Notes: a model not told the origin generated them from the letters alone. 64,000 bases of DNA from Ctena decussata (GCA_963989385.1 OZ022500.1:20908460-20972459); one strand, 5' to 3'; shown: positions 35,543 to 47,077, numbered from the stretch's first letter. A program made the numbers and translations.

Positions 35543-35875
35543 TACAGGGTATAATCGATTCCGCCAATTTTCGCTTCCTGCAGAGACTGTCCGTCATATT
35601 TGGCTTCTGCCGAGACTGTCCACAATCTCTTGCTTCCTGCAGAGACTACTGTCCTAAAAAAATGGCTTCCTGCCGAGACTGTCCGCATGACTCTGCTTCC
35701 TGCCGAGAGCCTCGGCAGGAAGCAGAATCACGTGGACAGTCTCTGCAGGAAGCCATTTATCATGTACAGAAGTCTCGACAGGAAGCAAGAGTTCGCGGAC
35801 AGTCTCGGCAGAAGCCAAATATGATGTACAGTAGCTACAGGAAGCGAAAATTGGAGGAATCGATTACACCCTGTG
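35543..35875. mobile_element. P330 palindromic MITE, copy 1
   Basis: TTAAG is duplicated at 35538-35542 and 35876-35880. Termini are TACAGGGTATAATCGATTCC and the complementary end ...CCCTGTG. The whole 333-bp element is a palindrome built from subrepeats of the form GCTTCCTGC(A/C)GAGACTGTCC separated by ~10-15 variable bases, meeting at GCCGAGAGCCTCGGC (about 35702-35716). The 75-codon plus-strand frame across it is also present in copies 2 and 3. Confidence 0.93.
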
Positions 35876-35972
35876 TTAAGTGACAAATTGAACTGTCTGC
35901 ACATTAAAATTTTGGACATATAAAGCCCTTTAGTACTAGCATGCAAGTCTGCACATTCTGATCAGGACCCCT

Positions 35973-36237
35973 GGGCCCAGTTATTCAAAACATTGTCAGC
36001 TTAACGAGCTCGTTAAGAGGTCAACTCATTAAAGTAGTTTGTGACTTTATAGCCAAATACACAGATATTTTTTGTAGAAAAAATGTGAAAAGCTTTTGCA
36101 ATGCAAAAGAAAAGCTTTTGCAATGCAAAAGCTTCTCACATTTTTTTGACAAACAATATCAGTGTATTTGAGGTATTAAAAGTTGAAATTTTAACGAAAC
36201 GTTAACTAATGATATCGTTAGTTTTGAACAACCAGGT
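35973..36237 (+). mobile_element. GGGCCCAGTTRTTCAAA MITE, copy 1
   Basis: Starts GGGCCCAGTTATTCAAAAC and ends GTTTTGAACAACCAGGTC. Inside are 'ttaacgagctcgttaagagg', 'gccaaatacacagatatttt' and 'gatatcgttag'. A duplicated 'aaaagcttttgcaatgc' lies at the centre. Other copies: minus strand at 37198-37412 and plus strand at 41382-41580, with a short fragment at 57668-57695. Confidence 0.8.
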
Positions 36238-36633
36238 CAAGATGTTTGCGTTTCCTTTCCTAGAAAACATAGTACCATGTCGAAAAACAAGGAAGATCCT
36301 GATTAGATTGCACACACGCTGTGCTGGTCCTTTGTTTTGAAAAACTGGGGTTACATTATTGTTTTGGGATTCTAACTATATGGAAAAAATGTTAAGTATT
36401 AGCATGCGTATATATTTTATACTTTATAAGTGGTTTAAGAAAATGCATATGCATTCAAATTAAAGCATTCATGTTAATAATTTTCATCACATACAAATAC
36501 CACAAAACTCTTGGTACTGGGACAAACATGCACGAGAAATATAGACCAAGAAGCAGTCTGAATGAGTGTCTAAAGTTTTTGCCATTCAGACCACATTATA
36601 CATTCCCTATGCAGAGAAGTTTTTCAAATTTAA

Positions 36634-36830
36634 GGTGAATGGATACACTTTCATAGGAGACAACTCTGCCATTTTCATTTTTTCCTCCTTTCCCAATGGG
36701 GTTCCACTCTTAAAGGAAAGAATTTGCTCCCACAGGAGCAAATTCTTTCATTTAAGAGTAGACCCCATTTCCTCAAGGTTAGGTCTTCCAGGGAAGCAAA
36801 TAAGAAGTCATAAAAGTTATTCCCCTTTGT
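36634..36830. mobile_element. TTAA-A MITE, right-truncated
   Basis: TTAA at 36630-36633, then GGTGAATGGATACAC. The central hairpin AGAATTTGCTCC/GGAGCAAATTCT lies at 36720-36750. The right terminus is not found. Confidence 0.75.
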
Positions 36831-37197
36831 AAAAATGGCAGGAAAACATGGCAGTGTTCCTAGACACTTTATGATGTCCCACTACATAGAGTTTTCTATG
36901 GTTAATCAGAAAAATGGCTTCCATCTCAAAACAACTTCTGTGTTTTACTGATATGCAAGGTTGACACATTGATTGTCCATATCTTCTGTTCCTGAAAAAT
37001 GCAGCAAGTTGTTATTTCAAAATGGGGCTATGAAATAACAATTTGCTACCATTCTTCAAACATAGTATTGAGAGTAAATTTTCCTTACAAATCAATGTGG
37101 CTACAAATCTGACAACAATTTAAAGCCATTTTAAAGATTGCTATTTTTATCCTAAATATTTTTAGACCCATCTTCCATTTTATTAGCTTAATCTTCG

Positions 37198-37412
37198 GGG
37201 CCAACTTGTTCAAAACTAACGACTTCGTTAGTTAACGTGACGCTAAAATTTCAAACATTAATAACTCAAATATGCCAATATTTTTGTTGAAAAAAAGTGA
37301 GAAGCTTTTGCATTGCAAAAAATATCAGTGTATTTGGCTATATAATCGTAAAACACTTAACGAGTTGACCTCTTAACGAGCTCGTTAGCCTAACGCTGCT
37401 TTGAACGACTGG
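37198..37412 (-). mobile_element. GGGCCCAGTTRTTCAAA MITE, copy 2
   Basis: Reverse orientation relative to 35973-36237. Its internal order, 'gttagttaacg' ... 'gcttttgcattgcaaaa' ... 'ttgacctcttaacgagctcg', is the mirror of copy 1. Confidence 0.75.
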
Positions 37413-37532
37413 TCTGTGTTATAAAACTGTTACAAACAGTACAGACCTTGATCAGACTGAGCTGGCTCAACCTTGGCTGCTTAGGCTGGATGTCCGTTTA
37501 GAATAAATACGATTTATACTGATTAATATTAA

Positions 37533-37762
37533 GGTGAATGAGTACACCTCCATGTTTTACCATTTTTACAAAGGGAAACAACTTTTGTGACTTCCTGTTT
37601 GCTTCTCTGGATGAAGAAGACCATCCAAAATGGAGTCTACTCTTAAAGGAAAGAATTTGCTCCTGAAGAGCAAATTCTTTTCTTTAAGAGTTGATCCCAT
37701 TAGGAAGGGAGGCAAAAATGAATATGGTAGAGTTGCTTCCCCTGAAAGTGTACCCATCAACC
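37533..37762. mobile_element. TTAA-A MITE, intact
   Basis: TTAA at 37529-37532 and 37763-37766. The termini GGTGAATGAGTACAC and GTGTACCCATCAACC are inverted. The central stem is AAAGAATTTGCTCCT / AGAGCAAATTCTTTT. This and 26140-26374 are the clearest copies. Confidence 0.88.
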
Positions 37763-37983
37763 TTAAATTTACACTGTGCTATATGTTTGCAATATGTAAC
37801 ACTTGTAATATGTTGGAAATATGATAAAGATACAGTTGCAAAAAAAAAAATGATTAAACTACAGAAAGATTTTATTAAACTTTCTTCAAAATACAAAATT
37901 TAAGGAAACGAAATTCTCAGCTGTTTAAGATGCAACATTCGGCTGTACTGAAACCCCACAGGTTTATGAGTAAAATGGACCTC

Positions 37984-38215
37984 TGAGCATAATCAGAATC
38001 TGGCAACCACCTTTCCAGGAAATTTTCCAAATAAGGCTTCAAGTCACAGACTATATCAGAAGCACAAGTCCAAATGCCAATTTTCACAACCTGTGTGTAT
38101 ATTATCCAGCACCTTTCAAGGAAATTTTCCAAATAAGGCTTCAAGTCACAGACTATATAAGAAGCACAAGTCCAAATGCCAATTTTCACAACCTGTGTGT
38201 ATATTATGCAACTAC
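37984..38215 (-). repeat. 102-bp tandem duplication with an exon-like minus-strand frame
   Basis: Two ~97%-similar units (about 38009-38110 and 38111-38212) share 'ggaaattttccaaataaggc' and 'caaatgccaattttcac'. On the minus strand the frame is open across both copies and repeats V-V-K-I-G-I-W-T-C-A-S, then V-C-D-L-K-P-Y-L-E-N-F-L-E-R. Each copy is preceded by 'atatacacacag', which could be a weak splice acceptor. It may be a duplicated exon or only a tandem repeat; I recognise no protein. Confidence 0.5.
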
Positions 38216-38477
38216 ATGTAATTATTAAATGTCCACATTCTAAATTTGACAATTATAATGCATGATTTTGCTGAAATTTACTGGCTTAAAGTGACTAATT
38301 TTTTTCTAAATGCATGACTTTTTAGGAAGACAATTTAACAGCTACAATAATTATAATATACAAGAAAGAAAAAGCATACAGAAGAAATACAAGAGACTTG
38401 TTAATTTCTAACAATTATCAAATGATTGTAAACATGATATGTGCCTCCAACAAAACAGTCTGTATATAAACCGGTAT

Positions 38478-38580
38478 AATGCTAACTTTGTGGCTGAATC
38501 AGAATAATGCAAATTTTGTGGCTGAATTGGTATAATGCAAACTTTGGGGCCAAATGGGTATAGTACAAACTTGGGGGCAT
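38478..38580. repeat. ~35-bp imperfect tandem repeat, about four units
   Basis: Units follow 'aatgcaaactttgtggc' then 'tgaatcagaat', with decreasing similarity toward 38580. Confidence 0.7.
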
Positions 38581-38694
38581 GTTTTGAGTAAAAGTAGTGC
38601 AAACATATAATTATATTATCACTTAAAGCACCAAAAAAGCAAAAAACAAAATGTATTCTGCAAAATTTCAAAAATTGTTTTGTCCAAAGCTATA

Positions 38695-38792
38695 TCCATT
38701 GAGAATTCAAAAACTAGACAGAAAACAGTGTAGACCCAGATGAGGCAACTCATTATGAGCTGCCTCATCTGGATCTACAACGTTTGCAAATT
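38695..38792 (-). repeat. Hairpin-module copy, minus orientation
   Basis: AGTGTAGACCCAGATGAGGC ... GCCTCATCTGGATCTAC with the module's 'ctctagtctttgaattc' shoulder on the left as complement. No clear MITE terminus is visible. Confidence 0.75.
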
Positions 38793-38798
38793 CAACTA

Positions 38799-38975
38799 CA
38801 GTAGGACTTCATTGGCTAGAACATGCTTGGGACCATTAAAATTAGTTCCAGCCAAGGGTAGTTATAGCCATCCAGGGTTAGTTTCCTTATAAACTGACCT
38901 CAAGGGGCCAAGAAAAGAGTTCTAGCCAGGCAGGGTAAACAAGACATCAGGGTTCGAGCCATTGCAGTTCTACTG
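38799..38975. mobile_element. pogo/Tigger-type MITE
   Basis: Termini CAGTAGGACTTCATTGGC and the complement of CAGTAGAACTGCAATGGC are flanked by TA (38797-38798, 38976-38977). CAGT(A/C)NAAC-type ends with TA duplication are typical of pogo/Tigger-like elements. It is 177 bp with no coding sequence. Confidence 0.8.
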
Positions 38976-39289
38976 TATTTTCATTTTTGGAGCTCTGTGT
39001 GTTAATACAAATATATGGTAAGCAGTGAAAAAAATCTAAATGTGCAAACTATTTCATATCCTTTTTAGACAAAAACTTTTATGCATCAGCTAATATGAAT
39101 TTAAGCTCTATTGAGACAAACAGTAATATAGATATTATTGTAAAACAGTGAAAGACAAAACATTTCTTAGAATGCTGTTGAGAAACTAGTGTTTGGCAAA
39201 GGACCAAATACTAAACTCTAGAGTAGCCATCCCTACCTTTTTTAGGTGTACATGTATTTGCAATCTAAATGTGTACAGTTAGTTGAGGA

Positions 39290-39610
39290 GTTGGATTACT
39301 CTAGCTGTATGTGTAGTAGCAGTCTATCTGTACTGTCAGTTGTATGTGTAGTTGCAGTCTCAGTTGTGAAGTTGGATGATCCAAGCTGTATGTGTGGTTG
39401 CAGTCTACACATACAATAAGTAGTGAAGTTGGTATACCCTGACTGTAAGTGTAGTTACAGTCTACCCGCACAGCCAGTTGTGAAGTTGTTTTACCCAAAC
39501 TGTATGTGTAGTTGCAGTCTATCTGTACAGTCAGTTGTGAAGTTGTTGTACCCTAACTGTACGAGTAGTTGCAGTAATTCAATCCAGCTGTACAGTCAGT
39601 TGTGATGTGT
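39290..39610. repeat. ~60-bp tandem repeat, about five to six units
   Basis: Units contain 'ctgtatgtgtagttgcagtc', 'tatctgtacagtcagttg' and 'tgaagttg' in the same order, with both substitutions and short indels. Bases 38980-39285 and 39615-40200 show nothing I can annotate. Confidence 0.8.
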
Positions 39611-40204
39611 ATGGACAGCTAGCTACTTGTGCCACAGTATAAAAGTTGATACATTGATAGAAAATGTGCTGAAGAAGAGTTGTACTGTTATAATAATGCG
39701 AGCATAATTGAGAATATTCTATCATGCAGTATACAAAGACGTAAGCAACTTGTTGAAGTGCATCTATTACACTGTTATTGTCCATTAATGGAAATGAATA
39801 ACAATGAAAAATATTTGATTTAAATATGCTATGTACAGTACAAATATATTCACTTCACACTTCTTCAAATTGATCAAAATTATCTGAGAGATCCTATTTT
39901 GTTTTGAACACAAATTTCTCTGTAGATACTGAGAAGAAAATGCCTGATAGTTACTATCACAAATATGGATATAAATAGCATTTTACTACTAGTAAAATGT
40001 TATTTATGTCCCTATTTGTAAAGTTACAAAACTTTCAAACAAGTATAATTTGCACAAAACAGGGTCTGAATTCAAACAAAACAGCCTTAAACAAGTATCT
40101 CATGTAGCAACAAAAACAGCACAAGTCAAAATAAAATCCCACAAATATTTTGATTTTATATTATGATCTTTTTCAACATGATATAAAGTCAGATGCTATT
40201 CGAG

Positions 40205-40400
40205 CTACACTTCATCTTCTAATGGCTTCTTTGCCTCAGTCGGACTTCCCATGAATTCATCTATGATTTGCTGCATGCTTTCTCGGAGTTCCTCCGGAGC
40301 GTTGGGGTCTTCCTCCACCTGGGAATCTTCCTGCACTATAGTCTCCTCTTGTCCGTCTTTTAGCACTGTCTTTGTGTGAATTTCTTTCTTCATGGTAAAT
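40205..40400 (-). CDS. Candidate terminal exon of a host gene (C-terminal 64 residues)
   Basis: On the minus strand a good acceptor, 'tttattcttcag', precedes the exon, which has one leading base. The frame then runs F-T-M-K-K-E-I-H-T-K-T-V-L-K-D-G-Q-E-E-T to a TAG at 40205-40207. The remainder is acidic and helical-looking (V-E-E-D-P-N-A-P-E-E-L-R-E-S-M, then I-I-D-E-F-M). The composition is that of a real cytosolic protein tail, unlike the Phe/Leu/Tyr-rich shadows elsewhere. The single leading base requires an upstream intron of phase 2. Charged K-T-V-x-x-D-G-x-E-E segments occur near ankyrin C-termini, but I cannot claim that identity. Confidence 0.6.
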
Positions 40401-40490
40401 CTGAAGAATAAATCATACCATATTAATCCTATTAAATGCCCTGTCTCTAATAAATGCCCCACCGCCTCTTTTCCCATAATAGTATATTAA

Positions 40491-40664
40491 CCTGCATAAA
40501 TTCCTGTTTGCTTCTTTGGATGAGGTAGCACTTTGACATAGAATCTACTTTTAAAGAAAAGAATTTGCTCCTAGAGGAGCAAATTCTTTCCCTTAAGAGT
40601 TGACCCTGGCTGAGTAGGGAGGCAAAAAAATAGTAGAGTTGCTTCCTCTGAAAGTCCATTCACC
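40491..40664. mobile_element. TTAA-A MITE, shortened left end
   Basis: TTAA at 40487-40490 and 40665-40668. The right terminus GTCCATTCACC is good; the left lacks GGTGAATG. Central stem AAAGAATTTGCTCCTAG / GAGGAGCAAATTCTTT. It lies 87 bp upstream, in gene sense, of the candidate exon at 40205-40400. Confidence 0.75.
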
Positions 40665-41381
40665 TTAATACTGTTTATAACATTTTTTGGGCAGTGATTG
40701 ATGAACTATCTTTTAGGCTCTAAATAATGCCCCCCCATCCCTCGTGTTTATGCTGGGCAAAACATTACCACTGTTTATAGGTAATAATAATAATAATAAT
40801 AATGTCTTAAATTAAAGAGGAATACACAGGTCAAAAGTCCTAAAGTTCAGTGACTTTAGAAGATAAGAGATGCCACTGCTCATCACAGAACGTAGGTTTC
40901 TGACCATAACCAAGCTATGACAAGAGGAAAGGGTCCCTGTAAGCCCCCAAACAGCAGAAGTTCAGACCACCCTGTCATCGGTCCAAACTGCCAAGCTTTA
41001 GTTTGCTTTAAGATCCATTCACTGTTCCAAAAAACAGGACAGACTGGTCAGACTGTTGAATGTTGAAATGTGCAGGCTGATCTGAGTCATTGCTGTTTGA
41101 ACATGTCATAAAAAGGCATCTTTTGTATATGGCATAGTTTATGTCTAGACTTACTGTGCAAATATTGACACAGTTCAATGACCTGTCAAATAAAGATCTC
41201 CCTTGTCAGACAGTGCAAACATGCAAACAAATCCCACTTGATTTTGCACTTCTAAAAATGGATTCCCATAAAAATGTTAAAATTTCCATTATTTTCATTC
41301 AAAATTTGAAATATTTTTGACCCCTTTTACACTTTATGAAGAATAAAAGAAGAACTGCATAAATTAAACAAAAGCACCAGG

Positions 41382-41580
41382 ACCCAGTTGTTCAAAGCAT
41401 CCTTAGCCTAACAAGGTTGTTAAGAGGTCAACTCTTTAAGTGTTTTAGGACTTTTTTCCCAAATACACTCATATTTTTTGTTAAAAAAAAAATGCTGGTG
41501 TATTTGAAATATTAACATTTGAAATTTTAATGAAACATTCACTAACAATGTCCTTGCCCTTAGATTTGAATAAAAGGCCA
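41382..41580 (+). mobile_element. GGGCCCAGTTRTTCAAA MITE, copy 3
   Basis: ACCCAGTTGTTCAAAGCATC at the left end, with 'gttaagaggtcaactc' and 'ccaaatacactcatattttt' inside. The right end is worn ('agatttgaataaaaggcc'). Bases 40669-41381 hold the AAT run and otherwise unassigned sequence. Confidence 0.7.
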
Positions 41581-41869
41581 TCGGCCAAGTGTCACCCGAC
41601 GATTGAAATGTGTCACAAACTTCAGCCCTTTATTCTGTTTCAGAGTAAATGTATGGCCAAAAACAGGAAATATATATATTACAGAACCTGGTAAGCAAAT
41701 GATAACTGAACATAAGCAAAGATATATACCCAATTACTGGGCCTCTTTGTAAAATACTTAAGTTCAGAACGGGGCATATATGTGTAAAATCAGGTTACTG
41801 AAACTATAGGCCGTTACAAAATGACCAAAACATCAAGACTGTATACACAGTAACAAAATAACAAGAGCC

Positions 41870-44670
41870 ATAATCCTGCTTATATGAATCTGATGAAAAA
41901 TGAACAATGCATTTATGAAAATTCAGCCCATTAATATGAATAGTTCTGGAGTTATCCCTTTACCTTTAAGTGAATGTCTATTATCTACGAAAGGGGAATA
42001 ACTCTGTCACTTATAATTTAGCACATCCTAACAGTAATCATAATAATCAATTTACCAAATGCTAATAGCATACCAAATTTCAGCTCTCTCGGTCACACGG
42101 TTCAAAAGTTGGAAAAATGCCAAAAAACGACAAAGGGCCATAACTTTGTACAAAATAGGACAATTGAAATTCCAAAATCACATGCACATCTTTAGATCAT
42201 GATGAAACATTCTGCACAATTTCAAGTCAATCTGATACAAGATGTTGCAGGAGTTGCGGGGACAAGATTTAAGTCAGCAAGGGCCGTAACTCCATTAAAA
42301 ATGGCCGAAACAAAAATAACAAGAGGCCCAAATGGGCCTGATATCGCTCACCTGGCTATTGTGCAACGGGACCATTCTGATACAAAATTGGTCCAATTCC
42401 ACTGAGAATTTCTCATTTTCACATTTTGCTACTTTAAGTAACAGAGGCCAACTTGCCTGGTCTTTATATATTTACTTTTGAAACAACTCAATGCAAGAAT
42501 CATTTTGCCACAAATTTCATCAAAATCCATTCAGGGGTTACTGAGATATTGCCAGTTTCATGTTTTGTGCTATTTTTAGTAACGGCAGATGGCGGCCATC
42601 TTGGATTGCTAAAATGCAAAAAATCGAAAAGCCTTCATGCAAGGACCATTTTGACACAAATTTGGTCCAGTTCCATTGAGATTTTCTGATTTTCACATTT
42701 TTCTATTTTTAGTAACAGAGGCCAATATGACTGGTCTACAGTTAGATATTTTTGAAACATCTCAATGCAAGAATCATTTTGACACAAATTTCGTCAAAAT
42801 CCATTCAGCGGTTACTGAGATATTGTCATTTTCATGTTTTGTGCTATTTTTAGTAACGGCAAATGGTGGCCATCTTGGAATGCCAAAATGCAAAAAATCG
42901 AAAAAGCTTAATTAAAGGACCATTCTGACACAAAATAAATCCAACTCCATTGAGATTTTCTAATTTTCACATTTTTCTATTTTTAGTAACAGAGGCCAAT
43001 ATGACTGGTCTACAGTCAGATATTTTTGAAACATCTCAATGCAAGAATCATTTTGACACAAATTTCGTCAAAATCCATTCAGCGGTTACTGAGATATTGT
43101 CATTTTCATGTTTTGTGCTATTTTTAGTAACGGCAGATGGCGGCCATCTTGGAATGCCAAATTGCAATTAATCAAAACGACTTCATGCAAGGAACATTCT
43201 GACACAAAATTGGTCCAATTCCATTAAAGGGTTCTTGAGTAATTGTCATTTTTATTTTTGTGCTATTTTTAGTAACACCAGATGGCGGCCATCTTGGAAT
43301 GCCAAATTGCAATTAATCGAAACGGCTTCATGCAAGGAACATTCTGACACAAAATTGGTCCAATTCCATTCAAGGGTTCTTGAGTAATTGTCATTTTTAT
43401 GTTTGTGCTATTTTTAGTAACGGCCCCCATGGTGGCCATCTTGGATAGTCAACTGGCACAAAATTGAAATAATTCCATTCAAGAACCTTTTCTGACCAAA
43501 TCTGGTCAGAATTGGTTGCATTTTCTTTATATATTGACATTTGAGCAAAATCAGCCTTGTAAACGCTAAGTAGGTCACTGTGACCTAATTCCGCTATAGA
43601 TTTTTTTTATTTTTACAATTTTTAATACCAAGGTCCTACTTATGTTCCATGCAAACTTTCAACCAAATATACCAAATGGTTCTGGAGAAGAAGTTGATTT
43701 TGTTGTTTTTGCTATTTTTAGTAACGGCGGCCATCTTGGATTTTCAACCTGACCCAATTTTACAATTCCGAGACCCTGGAGTCAGGTCATGCTCCATGTG
43801 AAATTTGAGAACCATGGGACCAGTAGTTTTAGAGAAGAAGTTGTTTGAAGTTGTTTAAATAGGTCATTTTTTGACATTGGCATTTGAGCAAAATTACACA
43901 CGTAAACAGAAAGTAGGTCACTGTGACAAAACTCCGCTACAGATTTTTTTCAATTTTACAATTTTGAATACCAAGGTTTCACTGATGTTCCATGCCAAAA
44001 AAATTCAGACAAATATACCCAGTGGTTCTGGAGAAGAAGTTTATTTTGTTGTTTTTGCTATTTTTAGTAACGGCGGCCATCTTGGATTTTCAACCTGACC
44101 CAATTTTACAATTCTGAGACCCTGGAGTCAGGTCATGCTCCATGTGAAATTTGAGAACCATGGGACCAGTAGTTTTACAGAAGAAGATGTTTGAATATTT
44201 GTTTTTAGGTGTTGACGGACACATTCCGTGACGACGCACGACGCACGACGCATGCCGGACGCATTGGTATGACAATAGCTCACTATGGCCCTTCGGGCCA
44301 GGTGAGCTAAAAAACCACATGCACATCTTCATATCGTAAGAATACAATCTGTAAAATTTCAAATCAATCTGACAAAAGATGTAGGAGGAGTTGCGGGGAC
44401 AAGATTTCGGAAGGTCTGAGTCAGCAAGGGCTGTAACTCCATCAAAAAAAGGCCGAAACAAAAAGCGAAAACCACATGCACATCTTCATATCATAAGAAT
44501 ACAATCTGTAAAATTTCAAATCAATCCGATGAAAGACGTTGGAGGAGTTGCGGGGACAAGATTTCGGACGGACGGACAGACGGAAGGACGGACGGAAGGA
44601 CGGACGCACACACGGACGGACGAGGGTCATTTCTATAGTCCCCCTCCGCCTACGTCGGGTGACAAAAATC
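41870..44670 (+). mobile_element. HINE-C element hosting a nested HINE-A element
   Basis: Core units share 'cacatgcacatcttcatat', 'gtaaaatttcaaatcaatc' and 'ggaggagttgcggggacaag'. They continue across the nested element at 42318-44308 as if it were absent: a uninterrupted unit at 44440-44480 shows the same junction. The 3' end is GGACGGACAGACGG-type microsatellite (44568-44625), then 'tctatagtccccctccgcc' and 'tacgtcgggtgac'. The 5' boundary is approximate. Confidence 0.8.
42318..44308 (+). mobile_element. HINE-A element, complete and nested
   Basis: The head AACAAGAGGCCCAAATGGGC forms a GGCCC/GGGCC hairpin followed by CGCTCACCTGG. The tail ends with a GGCCCTTCGGGCC hairpin and CCAGGTGAGCT, so subterminal CTCACCTGG/CCAGGTGAG are inverted. 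The body has ~270-bp core units with 'atttttagtaacagaggcc', 'caagaatcattttgacac' and 'cggccatcttgga', then two ~300-bp units from 43540. A GACGACGCACGACGCACG tract precedes the tail. No protein is encoded. Confidence 0.88.
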
Positions 44671-44779
44671 GGGCCCAGGAATTTTCTGTAAACTAAGTTA
44701 AAATTTTCTGTGTTCCAGATAAGAAGGGGTAACAGAGATAATTTAGAGATAATTTTCCTTATATTTCCATATGAACATA

Positions 44780-45000
44780 TTTTGTGAACCCTCATTAAAA
44801 CTGTCTCGCTGAGACAGTTCTAATGAGGGGTCACAACATATGTTTTCATTGAGAAATAAGAAACAACCTGTCTGTGTACATGGTAGCTAGCCTGACAGCG
44901 CCTCGTTAACTTTGTGGCAAAAAGTGTGATGCTCACGCCAACACCGACATCAGGGTGACAACAATAGCTCCCTGTACTTTCCTACAGGTGAGCTATCTCT
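44780..45000 (+). mobile_element. 3' end of a further HINE-like element
   Basis: A hairpin at 44787-44835 (CTCATTAAAACTGTCTC / GAGACAGTTCTAATGAG) is followed by 'cacaacatatgttttcattg', also found near 1510 and 61590. It ends 'acaacaatagctccctgtac' ... 'acaggtgagctat', analogous to the HINE-A tail. Confidence 0.6.
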
Positions 45001-45131
45001 GATACCCCTTCTCATCTGAGCTTAAGATGAGCTTGCAAGTAATCTTTCTGGTTGTCTCAATTTCATCAAATCTCACTTAAAATTGCATCAGATCTAACAT
45101 ATTCCAGTCCAGAGCTTATGGCAGATGTTTA

Positions 45132-45341
45132 CCCTTTTTTTTGACCAGTAGACTTTTCCAACCTTATCATTTGGATGAGTCCATTTGTCGATTTAGGGGT
45201 TTCTTGTGAATATTTTCACTTTTACCTGTATTTCGCAAGCAAACAGTGTAGACCCTAATCAGATGCCCGGTTCTGTGGCATCTGAACTGGGTCCTCACTG
45301 TTTGCATATGTTCCCAAAACAGGTATTCTGCCTAAAAAGGG
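45132..45341 (-). mobile_element. TTAA-B (piggyBac-like) hairpin MITE, copy 1
   Basis: Termini CCCTTTTTTTTGACC and CCTAAAAAGGG; right flank TTAA (45342-45345), left flank TTTA. Contains the hairpin module (45238-45307, GCAAACAGTGTAGACCC). It is the mirror of 49027-49248. CCC...GGG ends with TTAA duplication are the piggyBac pattern. Bases 45404-45885 show nothing supported. Confidence 0.8.
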
Positions 45342-45888
45342 TTAAAGTGGCATACTTCTCTAGCAGAGCTCAAGTTCCATATTTAACCTTAACATTGTCC
45401 CAGCGGTGCAGCGGGTCTGCAGGGCTTCTGATTCTTTGCACAAACCAGCTGGGGTAATTTCACATTTTCCTGCCTGAATTTGTGCAGGACTTTTCACAGG
45501 GCTTTGACCATAAAACTTTACCCCCCAGTGCTGGGCATACACCCAAGCTCTGTAGAGGGATGTCACTATCTCCGCTTATCCTGGCCCTGTAGGGACCTTT
45601 TGCTAAAGTCTGGTGCATTATGTGTTATGGCTTATTTTTTACAAAATGCAATTTATACCAACCTAGTTGTCTGTGTGTCTCCACCCTCAGCTCCTTCTAA
45701 CTGGTCATCATCTGAAAGTTTAGAAAAGATCAAATTATTAGTCATCACTTGTTTATGGCCTATCAACATCTTTTAGGCTGTTTTTTACTTTCATCAAGGA
45801 AACCTAAACAGTATTTCAATGTCTCATTAAATAGATCTCTGAGTTTGAAAATGTACAGCATCATGCTCTCAAACAGTTCAATTCATAA

Positions 45889-46098
45889 CACTTTAAGCTC
45901 TAAAAATGAAAATAGTTGCATCTGCAAACAGCGTTGATCCAGATGAGGTGGCTCATAATGAGCCACCTCATCTGGATCTACACTGTTTGCCCGCTAGTCT
46001 TGTAATTCTCAAATATCATATACCCATAACTTCAACAATACTTTTTATGAAAATTTGCAGACATGAATTTTGTTGTCTGCTTTATGGAGCTAAAAACA
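45889..46098 (+). mobile_element. TTAA-C hairpin MITE, copy 2
   Basis: Begins CACTTTAAGCTCTAAAAATG and ends ATGGAGCTAAAAACA before TTAA (46099-46102). The left flank is ATAA. The hairpin stem is GATGAGGTGGCTCATAATG / ATGAGCCACCTCATC. Confidence 0.82.
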
Positions 46099-46510
46099 TT
46101 AATAGATCTCTGTGTTTGCAAACTCTGTATCATATCTGATTCAAACTTAGAGTGTACACCATGTTTTTCTAATTCTCATAGAAATTAAAAAACTTAAAAA
46201 CATTGACAGCCCTTTCTTAGGTAAATAAAATTTACATATACTTTGTATGTTGTTCCATTTATTGTAACTGTGTTCCATTTGCGGACTTGTATCTCTCCTT
46301 ATCTAAGGGAAAACACTCCTCCTAAACTATACAAGGCTTTTACCCAACTGATTGCTTTTCTTGAAAAAAGGTAAGCCTAGTCTTTCTGCCTTTCTCCAGT
46401 GTGGATTACACTTTTTCCTTCAGGGGTAGTATCCCTTTCCCAATCCCCTCCTACCTACTCATCTTCCTTTGAAAAGCAGTTAGTGGCCAAAACCCAAACA
46501 ACTGAATAAG

Positions 46511-46745
46511 ATGCGCCATGACAAAATGAACAAGTGGCATTGGCACCCAGAGAAGACTCAGATCAGCCTAGGCATCCAGCTAGTCTGATCAGAGTCTTCC
46601 TACTGGCAGGGAGGTAGCTAAGACTCTTAGCTACCCTATAAGCACAACAGCAAAGACTCTGATCAGACTTGGCAGATGCCCAGGCTTATTTGAGTCTTGG
46701 CGTGGCGCACATGGCACTTTGTTGGTTTTGTCTGGTTGCAGCTCA
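46511..46745. mobile_element. PAL-240 palindromic MITE, copy 2 (worn left end)
   Basis: The left end has decayed to GCGCCATGACAAAATGAAC. The right end, GCACTTTGTTGGTTTTGTC followed by GCAGCTCA, is better preserved. The inner inverted pair 'gatcagcctaggcatcc' / 'gatgcccaggct' is intact. Confidence 0.8.
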
Positions 46746-46842
46746 TGTATGCATAAAGGGTGTTTTAGCCACATTTGTTACCTCTTTTGGTATTTGAGGT
46801 GAAAAATTACTTAGGCAGCCCCAACTGTAAGTAACATTGATG

Positions 46843-47077
46843 ACGGGGGTAATACCAATTTGCCTACCTGTGTTTTCAACTGAGTCAGTCAATAACCATA
46901 CATGCAAGAGTGGCTGTTGACCGAGACAATCGACGGCACTATCAGCTCGGTCGACAGCCATTAACAATAGTACCATTTACCGTTATTGGTAATACTTATG
47001 ATCGTATTCTCAGTCGAAATCTTTGCATAGTACAGACTCGGTCGAAAGCACAGGTAGCCAAATTGGTATTATCCCCG
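46843..47077. mobile_element. GGGGTAATACCAATTTG MITE, copy 1
   Basis: TIRs of ~30 bp: ACGGGGGTAATACCAATTTG (46843) against CAAATTGGTATTATCCCCGT (to 47077), with the following CTACCTGTG also inverted. A secondary hairpin at 46911-46960 is GGCTGTTGACCGAG / CTCGGTCGACAGCC. A related, interrupted copy is at 53152-53594. Confidence 0.85.

Noticed and set aside
42453..43171. Three similar frames reading through HINE-A core repeats
   Set aside because: The similarity comes from the ~270-bp DNA repeat; frames end at different places and no domain is present.
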